From NCBI GenBank assembly GCA_016219875.1, contig JACRJZ010000074.1, forward strand, positions 1 to 64,000: a stretch of 64,000 nucleotides of DNA. Reading direction: 5' to 3'. The stretch comes from Verrucomicrobiota bacterium (GTDB taxonomy: Bacteria > Verrucomicrobiota > Verrucomicrobiia > Limisphaerales > JACRJZ01). Numbering within the stretch: position 1 is the stretch's first letter; each line of letters starts with the position of its first letter. The notes below the pieces were generated by a model. That model saw nothing but the letters and a program-made list of their open reading frames with translations. It was not told the origin of the DNA and did not search any database. The position numbers and the translations under genes are program-made. Shown one piece after another: positions 18,522 to 28,236 of the stretch.

Positions 18522-18556
18522 TCCAATTAGCAGTTTCCAATTTTCAATTCGCAATT
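18522..18556. repeat. heptanucleotide array (NNCAATT)5
   Basis: Five units in strict 7-bp phase: TCCAATT, AGCAGTT, TCCAATT, TTCAATT and CGCAATT. The array starts 30 bp after the glycosidase stop and is followed by a palindromic element at 18564. It is of the same family as the arrays at 38433 and 38869. I see no inverted partner nearby. Confidence 0.8.
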
Positions 18557-18563
18557 CCCCGTC

Positions 18564-18715
18564 CACGGCTGCCTCAAGCTCCTTCCGGCGCGCGGCTGTC
18601 CCAGCCGCAGCCACGCTCGGAACCCGCCGGCCCAAGCCTTTTCACGAGTCGCTCGGTCGTTCGTGGTCGCTGCGGCTGGGACAGCCGTGCGCCAGCCGAG
18701 TTTGATGCAGCCCTG
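18564..18715. repeat. GGCTGTCCCAGCC palindromic element, copy A
   Basis: The ends are imperfect inverted repeats (CACGGCTGCCTCAAGCTC and GAGTTTGATGCAGCCCTG) of the same type as the element at 30931. Inside are inverted arms CGCGGCTGTCCCAGCCGCAG (18591) and its near complement (18669-18689), with about 57 bp between. An inverted copy of the whole unit lies at 28018-28189. Confidence 0.75.
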
Positions 18716-18786
18716 CAGCCGCGCTGCACTTCGGAATTCCGATTGCAGACCCCCTGGGCTTTCCGTAGCTTCTCCGCCCAGCAACG

Positions 18787-19662
18787 ATGAAAGTCTATAT
18801 CGACGGCAAGTTCTGCGACGAAAAGAGCGCGAAGGTGTCGGTGTTCGACCACGGCCTCTTGTACGGGGACGGCGTCTTTGAGGGCATCCGCGCCTACCAC
18901 GGCCGCGTCTTCAAGCTCAAGGAGCACATCGACCGCCTCTTCTGCTCAGCCAAGGCAATCCTGCTCCGCATTCCGATGTCGCACGAAGCGCTTTGCGAAG
19001 CCACGCTCGAAGCCTGCCGCCGAAACAAGATCCGCGACGGCTACATCCGCCTCCTCGTCACCCGCGGTGCCGGCACGCTGGGCTTGGACCCGAACCGCTG
19101 TCCCAAGGCCTCGGTCATCATCATTGTGGCGACCATCCAGCTTTATCCGAAGGAGCTGTATGAGCGCGGCATGGGCATCGTCACCGTGCCGACCACGCGC
19201 AACTTGATCAATGCCATCAACCCGGCGATCAAGTCGCTGAACTATTTGAACAACATTCTGGCCAAGATCGAGGCGCACAACGCGGGCGTGGAGGAAGCCA
19301 TCATGCTCAACTCCGAAGGCTTCGTGGCGGAATGCACCGGCGACAACATTTTCATGGTGAAGGGCAATCAGCTCCTCACGCCGCCGCTCTACGCCGGCGC
19401 GCTCTACGGCATCACGCGCGCGACCGTCATGGATCTGGCGCGGGAAGCCGGCTTCCAGGTGATGGAAACCAACCTGACCCGCTACGACCTTTTCAATGCC
19501 GACGAGTGTTTCCTTACCGGCACGGGCGCGGAAGTGGTGCCCGTGGTGAAGATCGACGGCCGCGTCATCGGCGCCGGCAAGCCCGGCCCGGCCACGCGGA
19601 TGCTCGTGGAAAAGTACCACGCGCTCACGCAGGTTTCCGGCGCGCCGATCTACGCCAAGTAA
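18787..19662 (+). CDS. ilvE: branched-chain amino acid aminotransferase
   Basis: A 291-residue fold-type IV PLP enzyme that transfers amino groups between Leu/Ile/Val and 2-oxoglutarate. Motifs are VSVFDHGLLYGDGVFEGIRAY, the PLP lysine K149 in AIKSLNYLNNILAK, EEAIMLNSEGFVAECTGDNIF, GITRATVMDLA and ECFLTGTGAEVVPV. The full family length is present. It is related to the pabC product at 8118 but has the KSLNYLNN form typical of IlvE. The next gene starts 26 bp downstream, so both are probably on one transcript, although they share no obvious pathway. Confidence 0.93.
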   Translation: MKVYIDGKFCDEKSAKVSVFDHGLLYGDGVFEGIRAYHGRVFKLKEHIDRLFCSAKAILLRIPMSHEALCEATLEACRRNKIRDGYIRLLVTRGAGTLGLDPNRCPKASVIIIVATIQLYPKELYERGMGIVTVPTTRNLINAINPAIKSLNYLNNILAKIEAHNAGVEEAIMLNSEGFVAECTGDNIFMVKGNQLLTPPLYAGALYGITRATVMDLAREAGFQVMETNLTRYDLFNADECFLTGTGAEVVPVVKIDGRVIGAGKPGPATRMLVEKYHALTQVSGAPIYAK

Positions 19663-19688
19663 CGCCGACTCCACCGCGCGAGGATTTC

Positions 19689-20564
19689 TTGGCGCAACGC
19701 GATCCCAGCCTCCTGCTGCTCATCCCCGCCTACAATGAGGCGGACCGGATTGAGCCAGTGCTGACGGACTACGCCCGGTACTTCCGCGCCAACTATCAAG
19801 GGAAGTTCGTCCTGCTCGTGGTGCTGAATGGCTGCCGCGACAACACCCGCGCCGTGGTGGAGCGGGTGGCCAGCGAGAATCCCAACCTTTGCTTCGTGGA
19901 ATTCCACGAGCCGATCGGCAAGGGCGGAGCGTTGATTGAAGGACTCAAGTACGCGCCGCTGGCCGACTTCATTGGCTACGTGGACGCGGACGGGGCCACT
20001 GCGCCCGCGGCGTTCCACGATCTCATCAAGCTGGCGGACCAAGCCGATTGCGTGATCGCCTCGCGCTGGCTGCCCGGCGCGGTCCTGCACCAATCCCAGA
20101 CCCAGCAACGCCGCTTCGCCAGCCGGGTCTTCCACTTGATCGTGCAGTTGTTGTTCTGGATGGACATCCGCGACACGCAATGCGGGGCGAAAATCATGAG
20201 CCGTGCCGCCGTGCAGCAAATCCACAGTTCGCTCTGCATCGCGGACATGGCCTTCGACATCAATCTGCTCTACGCAGTCAAGCGGGCCGGCTTCAAGATT
20301 CTGGAAGTGCCGACCGAGTGGACGGACAAGGCTGGCTCCAAGGTCGTGCTGGGCCGGACGTCGCTGACCATGTTGCTGTCCGTCCTGCGGCTGCGCGTGA
20401 TCCACTCGCCTTTCCGCGGCCTGTTCCGGCTGTTTCATCCGATCGAGGAATGGGCCTACATGAAACTGCGGGCCCCGCTCCGGCGGGCGCCGGAGGAAAA
20501 GAAGGAACCAGAGAAGGCGAAAGAGCTGGAGCAAGCGAAGGAGCCAGACGACAAGAAACAGTGA
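19689..20564 (+). CDS. family 2 glycosyltransferase (dolichyl-phosphate mannosyltransferase type)
   Basis: A 291-residue GT-A glycosyltransferase. The N-terminus LLLLIPAYNEADRI binds the nucleotide sugar, GKGGALIEGLKYA follows, and the DXD motif is DADGA (in GYVDADGA). TQCGAKIMSR and EVPTEWTDKAGSKV match the polyprenyl-phosphate mannose/glucose transferase type. There is no clear transmembrane domain apart from a hydrophobic patch (VFHLIVQLLFWM). The C-terminus is a charged Lys/Glu tail. I chose the TTG at 19689, with GAGGA 5 nt upstream, because no ATG fits before the conserved IPAYNE. Confidence 0.85.
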   Translation: MAQRDPSLLLLIPAYNEADRIEPVLTDYARYFRANYQGKFVLLVVLNGCRDNTRAVVERVASENPNLCFVEFHEPIGKGGALIEGLKYAPLADFIGYVDADGATAPAAFHDLIKLADQADCVIASRWLPGAVLHQSQTQQRRFASRVFHLIVQLLFWMDIRDTQCGAKIMSRAAVQQIHSSLCIADMAFDINLLYAVKRAGFKILEVPTEWTDKAGSKVVLGRTSLTMLLSVLRLRVIHSPFRGLFRLFHPIEEWAYMKLRAPLRRAPEEKKEPEKAKELEQAKEPDDKKQ

Positions 20565-20567
20565 AGC

Positions 20568-20618
20568 GCAGACTTTTCGGACGCCGGGTTTGATGTCCAA
20601 CAACTTCCCTGCCCGCCT
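20568..20618. repeat. post-stop dispersed repeat, copy 2
   Basis: Begins GCAGACTTTTCGGACGCC 4 nt after the glycosyltransferase stop codon and matches 68-115. See that entry. Confidence 0.5.
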
Positions 20619-20655
20619 CGGCCCCAAGAGCGAAGAAAAGGGTCAGACATCCTGA

Positions 20656-20756
20656 GCCGTGGAACGCGCCTGGGCCACCCGGTGAGGGCACCGGGCCTAC
20701 AAGGCACGCCTTTCCTGTAGGCCGGGTCCCCTGACCCGGTGAACGCCGCTTCATCT
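20656..20756. repeat. CCGGGCCTACAAGGCACG palindromic element, copy 1
   Basis: About 100 bp with internal inverted arms (CCCGGTGAGG..CCGGGCC and GGCCGGGTCC..GACCCGG). The whole unit recurs in reverse orientation at 56779-56883 with about 80 percent identity by eye. Confidence 0.75.
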
Positions 20757-20828
20757 CGATTCCTGGCCTCCACGAAACCGTGCGGACGGCTCAGGAGTTC
20801 TGAGCGCCGCGGTTTCAGGCGCAAAGAA

Positions 20829-20856
20829 CAGCGGCGCTCTGCCAAGACGCCGCTCC
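20829..20856. repeat. partial GCGGCGCTCTGCC palindromic element
   Basis: CAGCGGCGCTCTGCCAAGAC followed by GCCGCTCC matches one arm of the element at 34826-34911 with one change in the core. It lies just before the 3' end of the minus-strand CotH gene. Confidence 0.6.
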
Positions 20857-20877
20857 GATTGGAAGGGAAATACGGGT

Positions 20878-23800
20878 TCAGTCCAACTGCACGATGCGGT
20901 AGAAGCGCTGCGGGATGTTGGCGGTCGTGGCGGAGAAGGTCTTCACCGTGCCGTCGCCGGCGATGCCTTCCTGGAACAGGCTCCAGGCGGCGTCGGTCAG
21001 GTTGGTCTTGAAGTCGATGCGGTAGGTCTTCCCCGGCACGGTGCCGAAGCCGAGCTGCAATTCGCCGCTGGCGGGGCTGGCTACGGTCACGCGCGGCGGG
21101 AGCCAGACAGTGATATTCACCAAGCGCGTCGCACTCAGAGGCGGCACGCCGTTGTCGGTCACGCGTACGGTGATCTGGGCCGTGCCGGGAGCCTCCAGCA
21201 AAGTCGGCGTCCAAGAGAACTGTCCGCTGGGGCCGTCGATTTGCGCCCCGGCTGGCGCGCCCGGATCAAGCGTGAAGGCCAGCGTCTGCAACGGCTGTTC
21301 GGCGTCGGTCGCGCTGGCGGTGAAGCGCAGGGTCTGGCCCAGCGTGACGTGCTGGTTCGGAATCTCCGCCAGCACGGGGGCCGAGTTGGACGTGGCGGGA
21401 ATTTGGTTGGGGCCTTTGGGCGTGGGCACGGGCATGGAGGCGAACGCCGGCCCGGCATCAGGGTAACGGCCCTCGCTGATGTTGTTGTTCTGCGCGCCGA
21501 ACGTGACGGCGTCGATCAGGTCGCCGTCCGCAGTGAAGAGGCCGATCTGTTCGCCAGCCCTGTTCAACTGGAAGCTGACGTGCAGGTCCTCGCGATTGGT
21601 CGCGTTGTAGCGGGAGTTGTTGTCCGCCCAAACCAGCAAGTAGCCGCCGGGCGGGATGACGTATTGGCCGTTGGTCGGAATCATGAACTGGAATTGGTTC
21701 GTTACGTTGTCCGTGAGGTAGCAGCCGCCCAGATCGACGGTGTTGGTGCCGTAGTTGTGCAACTCGATCCAATCATCGGTGGCGGCATCGACGGGGTTGT
21801 TGGTGTAGCCAGTGTTGCTGGCCATCCACTCGTTGATCGCGACGGGGACGGGCGGGGCGGCCGGGTTGTTGCTCGCGCCCGGCGTCGGGAAATAGAAAAG
21901 CTGCCGGTCGGTGACCTGGCCGTCGGGCCACGAGCCGGCGGAGAGGCGCGCGGGCACGGCGGTGTAATTGAGGTAGTCGAGAATCCGCCCGTCGAGCACG
22001 AGAGCGACGGAGCCGTTGGTGGGATCGAGGCGGAAGCTGGTATGCAGGTTCGTGCCGCTGGAGGTTTCGGGACGGCCGTCGGCGAAGAGGACTTTGAACT
22101 CGCCGGGGCCGATGACCGTGCCGGTGGGGAAGGCCCATTCGTTCAAGTTGCTGTAAGTGCTGGTGAGGAAGAAGCCGTCGAGCAGCATCGCGTTGGTGTC
22201 GCTGTTGAAGAGTTCAATCCACGGCTGGGCCAGGCCGGTGTTGTCGAGGAGGCCGTCAGGATTGTTGGGTTGGATTTCGTTCAGCCAAAGCAGCGGGTAA
22301 GGCGGCAGGGTGGCGGCGACGTTGTTGGCCAAGCCAGGCGTGCTGTCCCGCGGACGGACGTTGATGACCGGACGGAAGGTGCTGCCCATGCGCACAGTCA
22401 GGTTGGTGGCATTGGTCGTCGGCAGGTACCAGAAGCTCATGGTGTGAATGTTGGTGTACACGATGTTCGTGCTGACCGAGTTGGTGAAGTCCTGGTAGAG
22501 GTAGGCCAGGGTACTGCCGGTGTTGGTGAAGACCAGATGGAGGCTGCCGCTGCCGGAGTGGGCGAACTGGGTGCTGATGGTGGACTGCGCCGCATACGGC
22601 CTTGCAGGCGTCACCAACCAAGCGCTGCTCAGCGGCGTGGACTCGAAGTCGCCGTTGCGTGCCAAGTTCGTGCCGGCCTCGGCCACCGTGCCGGGCGTCA
22701 GCCAGAAATCATCGAGGTAGATGTCGCCGGCGCTGTCGAGGTACATGAACAGCTTTCCGCCGCCAGGCTGGCCGGTGAAGGAGAAGAACCGCCAGCCGAC
22801 AGGATCGCCCCAGTTGCTCACGCGCGAGTTGTCCTGCGCGGGGTCGATGCACTGGAAGCTCACGCCGCTGCCGGGACGCGAGGCGCTGGCCAGCCACGGT
22901 GCCACGTTTTCAAAATGAACGCGGTCGATGACCACGTCCTGGCCGGGCGTGGCGCCGAGTCTAAGGAGGGTGAGTTTCTCGGCGTTGGTCTTGAGGATGC
23001 CGGGGAATTGGTCGAAGAGCGCGACATTGGTGGCCACGCCGTAAGCGGTCGTGTAGGCAGCCGCGTCCTTGGCCAGCACGATGAAGCTTCGCGGCCCAAT
23101 GAGCGTGCCGCCGGGGAAATCGTAGTCGATCCCCTGGAGACGGCAGCCCGTGAGGTTGAAGGTGGTGTTGGAGGAGCGGTTGTAAAGCTCGACGAAACTG
23201 GCGTTGCTCACCGCCGGATTGAACATGGCTTCGTTGATCACCAGCGTGCCCTGGGGCGCGTCGAGCGCGCCTGTGAAGTTCACCGTCACGGCCAGCGAGT
23301 AATTGGTCAGAGGCAGGCCGTTGAGATCGTAGCCCACGAGGCTGAAGCGGTTCGTCAGTTCCTCGGCGGCCACACGGAGGGACCACGCGCTCAAGGTGGA
23401 CCAGGTGACGGGATACAGCACGCCGTTCACCGCGATGGCCTGCACTTGGACTGGGGCGGTGCCGCTGATGACGACTTGATTGCTGGTGGCGAGGTTCACG
23501 GTCGCCGGACTGGTCAGGGCGAACGCGGCACTGCCGCCGGCGCCGGCAATCGTGGTCCTCGCGAAATTGGCGCGGGCCTGGATGTAGGCCAGCGAGCTGG
23601 TGAAGTCCTGGCCCGGACAGAAGTTGTCGTAGTGGTCCGGCCAGCGGGCCATGTAGTTCGTGTTGTAGGTGGTGTTGATGATGTCGAGGATGTGCGCGTA
23701 GAAGCGGCGCAAGTTGGCCGGGAGGTTGATCACTTTGCTCAAGTTTTGGTCGCCGATGAGCGCCGCGTTGTTGGCGCGGTTGAAGGAGAAGTCCATATCG

Positions 23801-26800
23801 ACCGGGAAGGCCAGCATCTTGCCGTCCGAGGGCCGCAGATACATGAGGAGGTTGTGGTTGTTGCCGAAAGTGTAGCTGTCGCCCACGCCGCAGAGCGTCA
23901 CCAGCGCCCAACTGCGCAGCCACTCGTTCACGTCCATGGTTTGCCGGGTGGCGGTGTCCAGCGCGGTGCCGGTCAGGCTCAGGGCCTTGGCGAACGGAAT
24001 GAACGGCGCGTAGTCGTCGGCGTCGCGGTGGTTCTTGATGATGAAGTTGTAGCGGTAGATTTCCTTGTCGTCGCCGAGATTGGCGAGGTCCGTGCCCACG
24101 ACGCTGTCCGGCTGGGGAAGTTTGTAGCCAAAGGCGTTGGCGGTGGTGGGGTAGTAAATCAGTTCCAGTTCCCACTCCGTGCCGCTGCCCCCGTTCTGGT
24201 AAGCGGTCTCGATGAATTCATCCTCGTGGCGCGGCGACAAGATGCTGGCGCCGGTATGCGCGCTGCGCGGCGCGATCACGCGGCAGAGATCGGAGTAGAG
24301 GCCAGGGATGTTGCCCGCGTGCTGCAGCATATGCTTGATCACAATCTCCAACTGTTTGTTCGCGGTCGAGTCGCCCGCGCCGGAGCGGTCGAGCAACATC
24401 ACCGGATGCACGCCGCGGAAAAGGTCGTCCGGCTGAAACTCGATGTGGAAGCTGGTCCGCGTGTCGCTGTAGCGTCCACGCTCACTGCCTTTGAGGCGCA
24501 CACCCACGTCGTAATAGGCGCGCCGCTCGTCATAGACCACGGTGGCGGGCAGATTGTCGTTGCTCATCACGTTGGTGAGCGCGTGGAGCAGGTCGCGGTT
24601 GGCCGGGCTGAGGATGATCCGCAGGTTGTGGCCCAGAGCGAGATTGGCCTGCCCGTCCGCCACCATGTAGAGCGCGCCAGAGTCCGGTCCCGCGGGCGGA
24701 TACATGGCCACGGCGCCGAGGCGGTCCACTCCGCGCACGTAGAACTGGACGATCGCTCCCGCCGCCTGCGGCGGGATGGAGGCGTAATACCCGCCGTCCT
24801 CGTTCTCCATGCCCACGCTCTGCCACGCGCCCCCGTTCACGGACCAAAAGAGTTCGCCCGTGAGCACGCCTTGCGGATCCCGCGCGCCGACCGACACCAG
24901 GACCGGTTCGCCCGGCTGCGGCACCACCGGCAAATGCTGGAAGTCGCGGAAAGTCGGCCCAAGGTTTGCGACCAAGCGCGAGTTCGGCGTGCCGGGCGTG
25001 CCGTTCAACGCCGGCCGCGGCAGCACCGTCGAGCGCGCCACGCGGTTGAAGTAGAGCCGCGTGTTCAAGAGATTGTTTCCGGCCAGCCATTTCACGCGGA
25101 AGGAGATTTGGTATTCGGTGCCAGAGACGATCGTGCGGCCGTTCGCGAGCGTGGCTTCAATGTGATTGTGCATGTGCTCCTGCGGGCCGCTGGCGATGAC
25201 GTGCAGGACATGGTTGCCGGGGTTGCCCGGCTCGGTTTCCACGCGGCTGCGGCCGTGGTTGCCGATGGACCGCCAGCCGCCCAGGCCGCTCTCAAAGTTG
25301 CCGTTGGCGATCACCTGAACGGGGCCGCCGCCTGGCGATTGCACCACGCTCAGATCGTCAATCAAACACTCGCCGCCGCCGAGCAGGCCGAAGATGAAAT
25401 CGTTCCACGTCGTCGGCTGGCCGCTGCCGCTGGGGATGGTCGCCGTCATGCGATAGGAGAACGTTTGCCAGGAGGACTTGCCGCTTTCGTCGCTCGCGGC
25501 CCAAGCCTCGGCCTTGGAGTTGTCAGCGAGCGGATCACGCAGTTCGAGACTGGAGCCGCCGCCGTTGGCATAAGCGGGCCAGTGGCCATCGTCGTAGTAG
25601 CGGACTTGGTTGGCGGGATTGCCCACGGCGTCCTTGAGCACGAGGAGGTCGCTCCGGCCCGAAAGCCGGCCGCTGTAGTTGCCCACGATGTCGATGGACG
25701 GGTAGTTCGAGCGCAAGGCGGTCGCGTCTTTGGCCACGACGAGATAGGCGCCCGGCGCGAGCGTCTGGTTCGTGGGGAACTGGAACTGGATGCCGCCATC
25801 CAGTTCCCAGCCGGTGAGATCGACGGTGTTGGTGCTGCGGTTGAACAACTCGATCCATTCTTCCGCCGACTCCGCGGACACCGGGTTGGTGGCGCCTGAC
25901 CACAGCCGGGCGTGCGAGTACATGATCTCGTTGATCACGATTTCGTCGCGGAAGGCGAACGTGTTCCACGAGCCGGGCGTGGAGACGTTAGGCCGCAGCC
26001 ACGGTCCCGTAGAATCTCCGTAGCGGGCGCGCGGCGCGCGCTTGGCGACCACGCCGTCCAGGACGATGGCGCGGTTGGACGAGAGCAGAAAGAGTTTGTC
26101 GCCGGACACCGGCGTGAAGCCGAGCGTGGAATTGGTGATCGCCAGATAGGCCCCCGCCGCCAGCCAGCCGCTGCCCGGCGGGAAAACGTATTCGTGGTTG
26201 TTCGTGGCGTCGTGGTAGATGACCAAGCCGTCCAACGCGACCGTGGTGCCGCCCGCGTTCACGAGTTCGAGCCAGAACTCTGCGTTGGTGGTGGCCGAGA
26301 ATTCCGTAAAGGCCAGCGCCAACTTTGGCTCCGGGAGCGGCGTGGCGAACAACTCCACGCCGAGTAACGCGCCTTCAAGGCCGCCGGCGGCTTGGTGGAC
26401 TTCCACCGCCAGGACGTTGGCGCCCTCAATGAGGCTGCCGGCCGAAATGGGGACCAAGCCGCTGTAGGTCGGCGCTGCCACGTCGGTCAAGGCGGGCGTG
26501 GTGAAATCAACCGGCCCGCCTGGCATGTTCTGACGATGCACTTCCACGCCGTTCAGGTAGAAGACCGCGCCGTCCGTCAACAGGGTGTTGAGCTTGAGCG
26601 CCGTGTAGGCCGGATTGCCGGCGAAGAGGAACGATTGGCGGAAGTAGTAGGTCGTGCGGCCCGCCGTCATCGGCGCGTTGGGATTGGCGCTCAGCCCGGA
26701 GCCGCTCAGGAGCGCGCGGAACCCGTGCGGGTTCGGCGTGGCCGGATCGTTCACGGTCAGGAACTCCAGCGTGTTCGTGCCCGCCACGAAGCCGCTCGAC

Positions 26801-27864
26801 AAGACCGTCGTGCCGCTCCACGCGCCGAAGCCGACGAAGGAGATGCCGGTCGAAGCGCCGTTGAGCAGCACGCTGGAGACGCTGTTGTCCGCCGCGACCA
26901 CCACGTTGAGGCGCACCGCAGAGGGGATGAAGCCGTCCAGGCTGAAGGTGGTCCGGTAGCTGTAGTTGCCCTCGTTGACGCCGGTGCTGCCGTTGTTCAC
27001 CACGCCGATCCAGCTTGAGGCCGTGTCGTTGGCCAGCCAGTTGGGGTGGTTCAGTTGCACGACGGCCCCCGTGCCGACGGTGCCCTGCGCGCCCGCGGTG
27101 AGGAGGTAATGCGGGTCCGTGTTGCCCGCCGCCAGCACGGTCTTGTTCGAGTTCACGCCGGTGTTGAACAGCGTGGTGATGGCCAGGTTGGTGAAGGAGG
27201 GGCGCGCGCTCCAGGCGTTGTCGTCAAAAGCGGTTTCGCGCCACGCCGTGCCCAGGTCGGTCCCGGCATCGTGGAAGCGCCAGGCGGACTCGAGGGCCAG
27301 CAACCGCGTGTCCGGCGGCGCGCCGTTGGAGAACGGGAAATTGTCCGTCCCCGGCGTGCCCCCCAGTTGGTCGCTCCAGGTCCAGTTTCTCGCCGGGCCG
27401 CTGGCCGCCTCACGGTCCAGCTTGGCCAGGGAAACGCCCGATCCATCCGGCGGCACCGGCCAGTCGCCGTCCACGCCGTAAGTGATCTCGTCCATGACGC
27501 GCCCGCTGTTGTTGCGGAGTACCAGGTGGTCGCCATTGTTGCCCAGCCGGCTGGCGAACGGGCCGAAGATGTTCGTCAATCCAGTCAGGGCGGGCAGCGC
27601 GGAATTCGAGCACGCCACGAGCACCAGCCCGCCGCCGCGCACGATGCTGTTCGACGGGAAGATGTAGTCGGCCGCGCCCGCCAGGGACCAGCCGGAAATA
27701 TCCACGTCCACGGCCATCTGGTTGCGCAGTTCGAGCCACTCCATCGCCGGCTCGTTGGTGGCGGGGTGATACATGATCTCGTTGAAGACCACGACCGTGT
27801 CGGCGCGCAAGGCGACGGCGGAGAGAACGGCGAGCAGGGAGAGGAGGGGAGCCAACTTTTTCAT
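20878..27864 (-). CDS. giant exported CotH-kinase / lamin-tail domain protein
   Basis: About 2328 residues with a signal peptide (MKKLAPLLSLLAVLSAVALRAD). Approximate order: lamin-tail domain (LTD) 20-135 (VVFNEIMYHPATN..EWLELRN); LTD 515-620; LTD 635-760 (VINEIMYS..EEWIELFN); jelly-roll-like segments; CotH-type kinase domain 1085-1430 (RLKGSERGRYSDTR, YRYNFIIKNH, FPVDMDFSFNRAN); LTDs at 1540-1660, 1860-1980 and 2000-2120; a putative Ig domain 2160-2255 (FSWTP); and a final 70-residue C-terminal module (GKTYRIDFKTNLTDAAW). FPVDMDFSF fits the metal-binding DxD of CotH kinases. Proteins of this build are typical of Verrucomicrobia, but their role is not established. The ATG at 27864 was preferred over 27909 because only it begins a signal peptide. 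Confidence 0.9.
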   Translation of the reverse strand: MKKLAPLLSLLAVLSAVALRADTVVVFNEIMYHPATNEPAMEWLELRNQMAVDVDISGWSLAGAADYIFPSNSIVRGGGLVLVACSNSALPALTGLTNIFGPFASRLGNNGDHLVLRNNSGRVMDEITYGVDGDWPVPPDGSGVSLAKLDREAASGPARNWTWSDQLGGTPGTDNFPFSNGAPPDTRLLALESAWRFHDAGTDLGTAWRETAFDDNAWSARPSFTNLAITTLFNTGVNSNKTVLAAGNTDPHYLLTAGAQGTVGTGAVVQLNHPNWLANDTASSWIGVVNNGSTGVNEGNYSYRTTFSLDGFIPSAVRLNVVVAADNSVSSVLLNGASTGISFVGFGAWSGTTVLSSGFVAGTNTLEFLTVNDPATPNPHGFRALLSGSGLSANPNAPMTAGRTTYYFRQSFLFAGNPAYTALKLNTLLTDGAVFYLNGVEVHRQNMPGGPVDFTTPALTDVAAPTYSGLVPISAGSLIEGANVLAVEVHQAAGGLEGALLGVELFATPLPEPKLALAFTEFSATTNAEFWLELVNAGGTTVALDGLVIYHDATNNHEYVFPPGSGWLAAGAYLAITNSTLGFTPVSGDKLFLLSSNRAIVLDGVVAKRAPRARYGDSTGPWLRPNVSTPGSWNTFAFRDEIVINEIMYSHARLWSGATNPVSAESAEEWIELFNRSTNTVDLTGWELDGGIQFQFPTNQTLAPGAYLVVAKDATALRSNYPSIDIVGNYSGRLSGRSDLLVLKDAVGNPANQVRYYDDGHWPAYANGGGSSLELRDPLADNSKAEAWAASDESGKSSWQTFSYRMTATIPSGSGQPTTWNDFIFGLLGGGECLIDDLSVVQSPGGGPVQVIANGNFESGLGGWRSIGNHGRSRVETEPGNPGNHVLHVIASGPQEHMHNHIEATLANGRTIVSGTEYQISFRVKWLAGNNLLNTRLYFNRVARSTVLPRPALNGTPGTPNSRLVANLGPTFRDFQHLPVVPQPGEPVLVSVGARDPQGVLTGELFWSVNGGAWQSVGMENEDGGYYASIPPQAAGAIVQFYVRGVDRLGAVAMYPPAGPDSGALYMVADGQANLALGHNLRIILSPANRDLLHALTNVMSNDNLPATVVYDERRAYYDVGVRLKGSERGRYSDTRTSFHIEFQPDDLFRGVHPVMLLDRSGAGDSTANKQLEIVIKHMLQHAGNIPGLYSDLCRVIAPRSAHTGASILSPRHEDEFIETAYQNGGSGTEWELELIYYPTTANAFGYKLPQPDSVVGTDLANLGDDKEIYRYNFIIKNHRDADDYAPFIPFAKALSLTGTALDTATRQTMDVNEWLRSWALVTLCGVGDSYTFGNNHNLLMYLRPSDGKMLAFPVDMDFSFNRANNAALIGDQNLSKVINLPANLRRFYAHILDIINTTYNTNYMARWPDHYDNFCPGQDFTSSLAYIQARANFARTTIAGAGGSAAFALTSPATVNLATSNQVVISGTAPVQVQAIAVNGVLYPVTWSTLSAWSLRVAAEELTNRFSLVGYDLNGLPLTNYSLAVTVNFTGALDAPQGTLVINEAMFNPAVSNASFVELYNRSSNTTFNLTGCRLQGIDYDFPGGTLIGPRSFIVLAKDAAAYTTAYGVATNVALFDQFPGILKTNAEKLTLLRLGATPGQDVVIDRVHFENVAPWLASASRPGSGVSFQCIDPAQDNSRVSNWGDPVGWRFFSFTGQPGGGKLFMYLDSAGDIYLDDFWLTPGTVAEAGTNLARNGDFESTPLSSAWLVTPARPYAAQSTISTQFAHSGSGSLHLVFTNTGSTLAYLYQDFTNSVSTNIVYTNIHTMSFWYLPTTNATNLTVRMGSTFRPVINVRPRDSTPGLANNVAATLPPYPLLWLNEIQPNNPDGLLDNTGLAQPWIELFNSDTNAMLLDGFFLTSTYSNLNEWAFPTGTVIGPGEFKVLFADGRPETSSGTNLHTSFRLDPTNGSVALVLDGRILDYLNYTAVPARLSAGSWPDGQVTDRQLFYFPTPGASNNPAAPPVPVAINEWMASNTGYTNNPVDAATDDWIELHNYGTNTVDLGGCYLTDNVTNQFQFMIPTNGQYVIPPGGYLLVWADNNSRYNATNREDLHVSFQLNRAGEQIGLFTADGDLIDAVTFGAQNNNISEGRYPDAGPAFASMPVPTPKGPNQIPATSNSAPVLAEIPNQHVTLGQTLRFTASATDAEQPLQTLAFTLDPGAPAGAQIDGPSGQFSWTPTLLEAPGTAQITVRVTDNGVPPLSATRLVNITVWLPPRVTVASPASGELQLGFGTVPGKTYRIDFKTNLTDAAWSLFQEGIAGDGTVKTFSATTANIPQRFYRIVQLD

Positions 27865-28017
27865 GGGAAGCGTGGGGTTGAAGTTCAGGCGACAAAGTTG
27901 AAAGACCATAGCAGAGAATTGCCGGACTCAAGTGCGCATGTTTGGATGCCGGCCACTGTGTAGCCGAAACCGGCGCAGGAAGTCCAGAATCAAAACGCGC
28001 CGCAAAACGCGCCGGGA

Positions 28018-28189
28018 CAAGGCTGCCAGAGTGGCCTCAAGCTCGTTCCAGAGCGCGGCTGTCCCAGCCGCAGCGACCACCAACGATAGAGCGCCTCGTG
28101 AAGAAGATTGAGCCGGCGGGTTTCGAGCGTGGCTGCGGCTGGGACAGCCGCGCTCCGGGTGGCGCCAAACCGAGCCTAAAGCAGCCCTG
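28018..28189. repeat. GGCTGTCCCAGCC palindromic element, copy B (inverted)
   Basis: The reverse complement of 28033-28189 matches 18564-18715 along its whole length, including the core and both GCGGCTGTCCCAGCCGC arms. The left end carries a small extra segment (AGAGTGGC) between CAAGGCTGCC and CTCAAGCTC. It lies between two minus-strand genes. The rest of the gap (27865-28017) shows nothing. Confidence 0.75.
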
Positions 28190-28236
28190 GCTCGGCGCGG
28201 GGCCGTCCAAAGTCATCGGCACCGGAGCGGCCGGCC

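Noticed and set aside
18564..18715. Insertion sequence with a transposase
   Set aside because: The element is about 150 bp and contains no gene. It can only be non-autonomous.
21241..25899. A 1552-codon open frame on the plus strand opposite the CotH/lamin-tail gene
   Set aside because: Same reason: a low-complexity antisense frame with no recognisable motif, whereas the minus strand has ordered domains.
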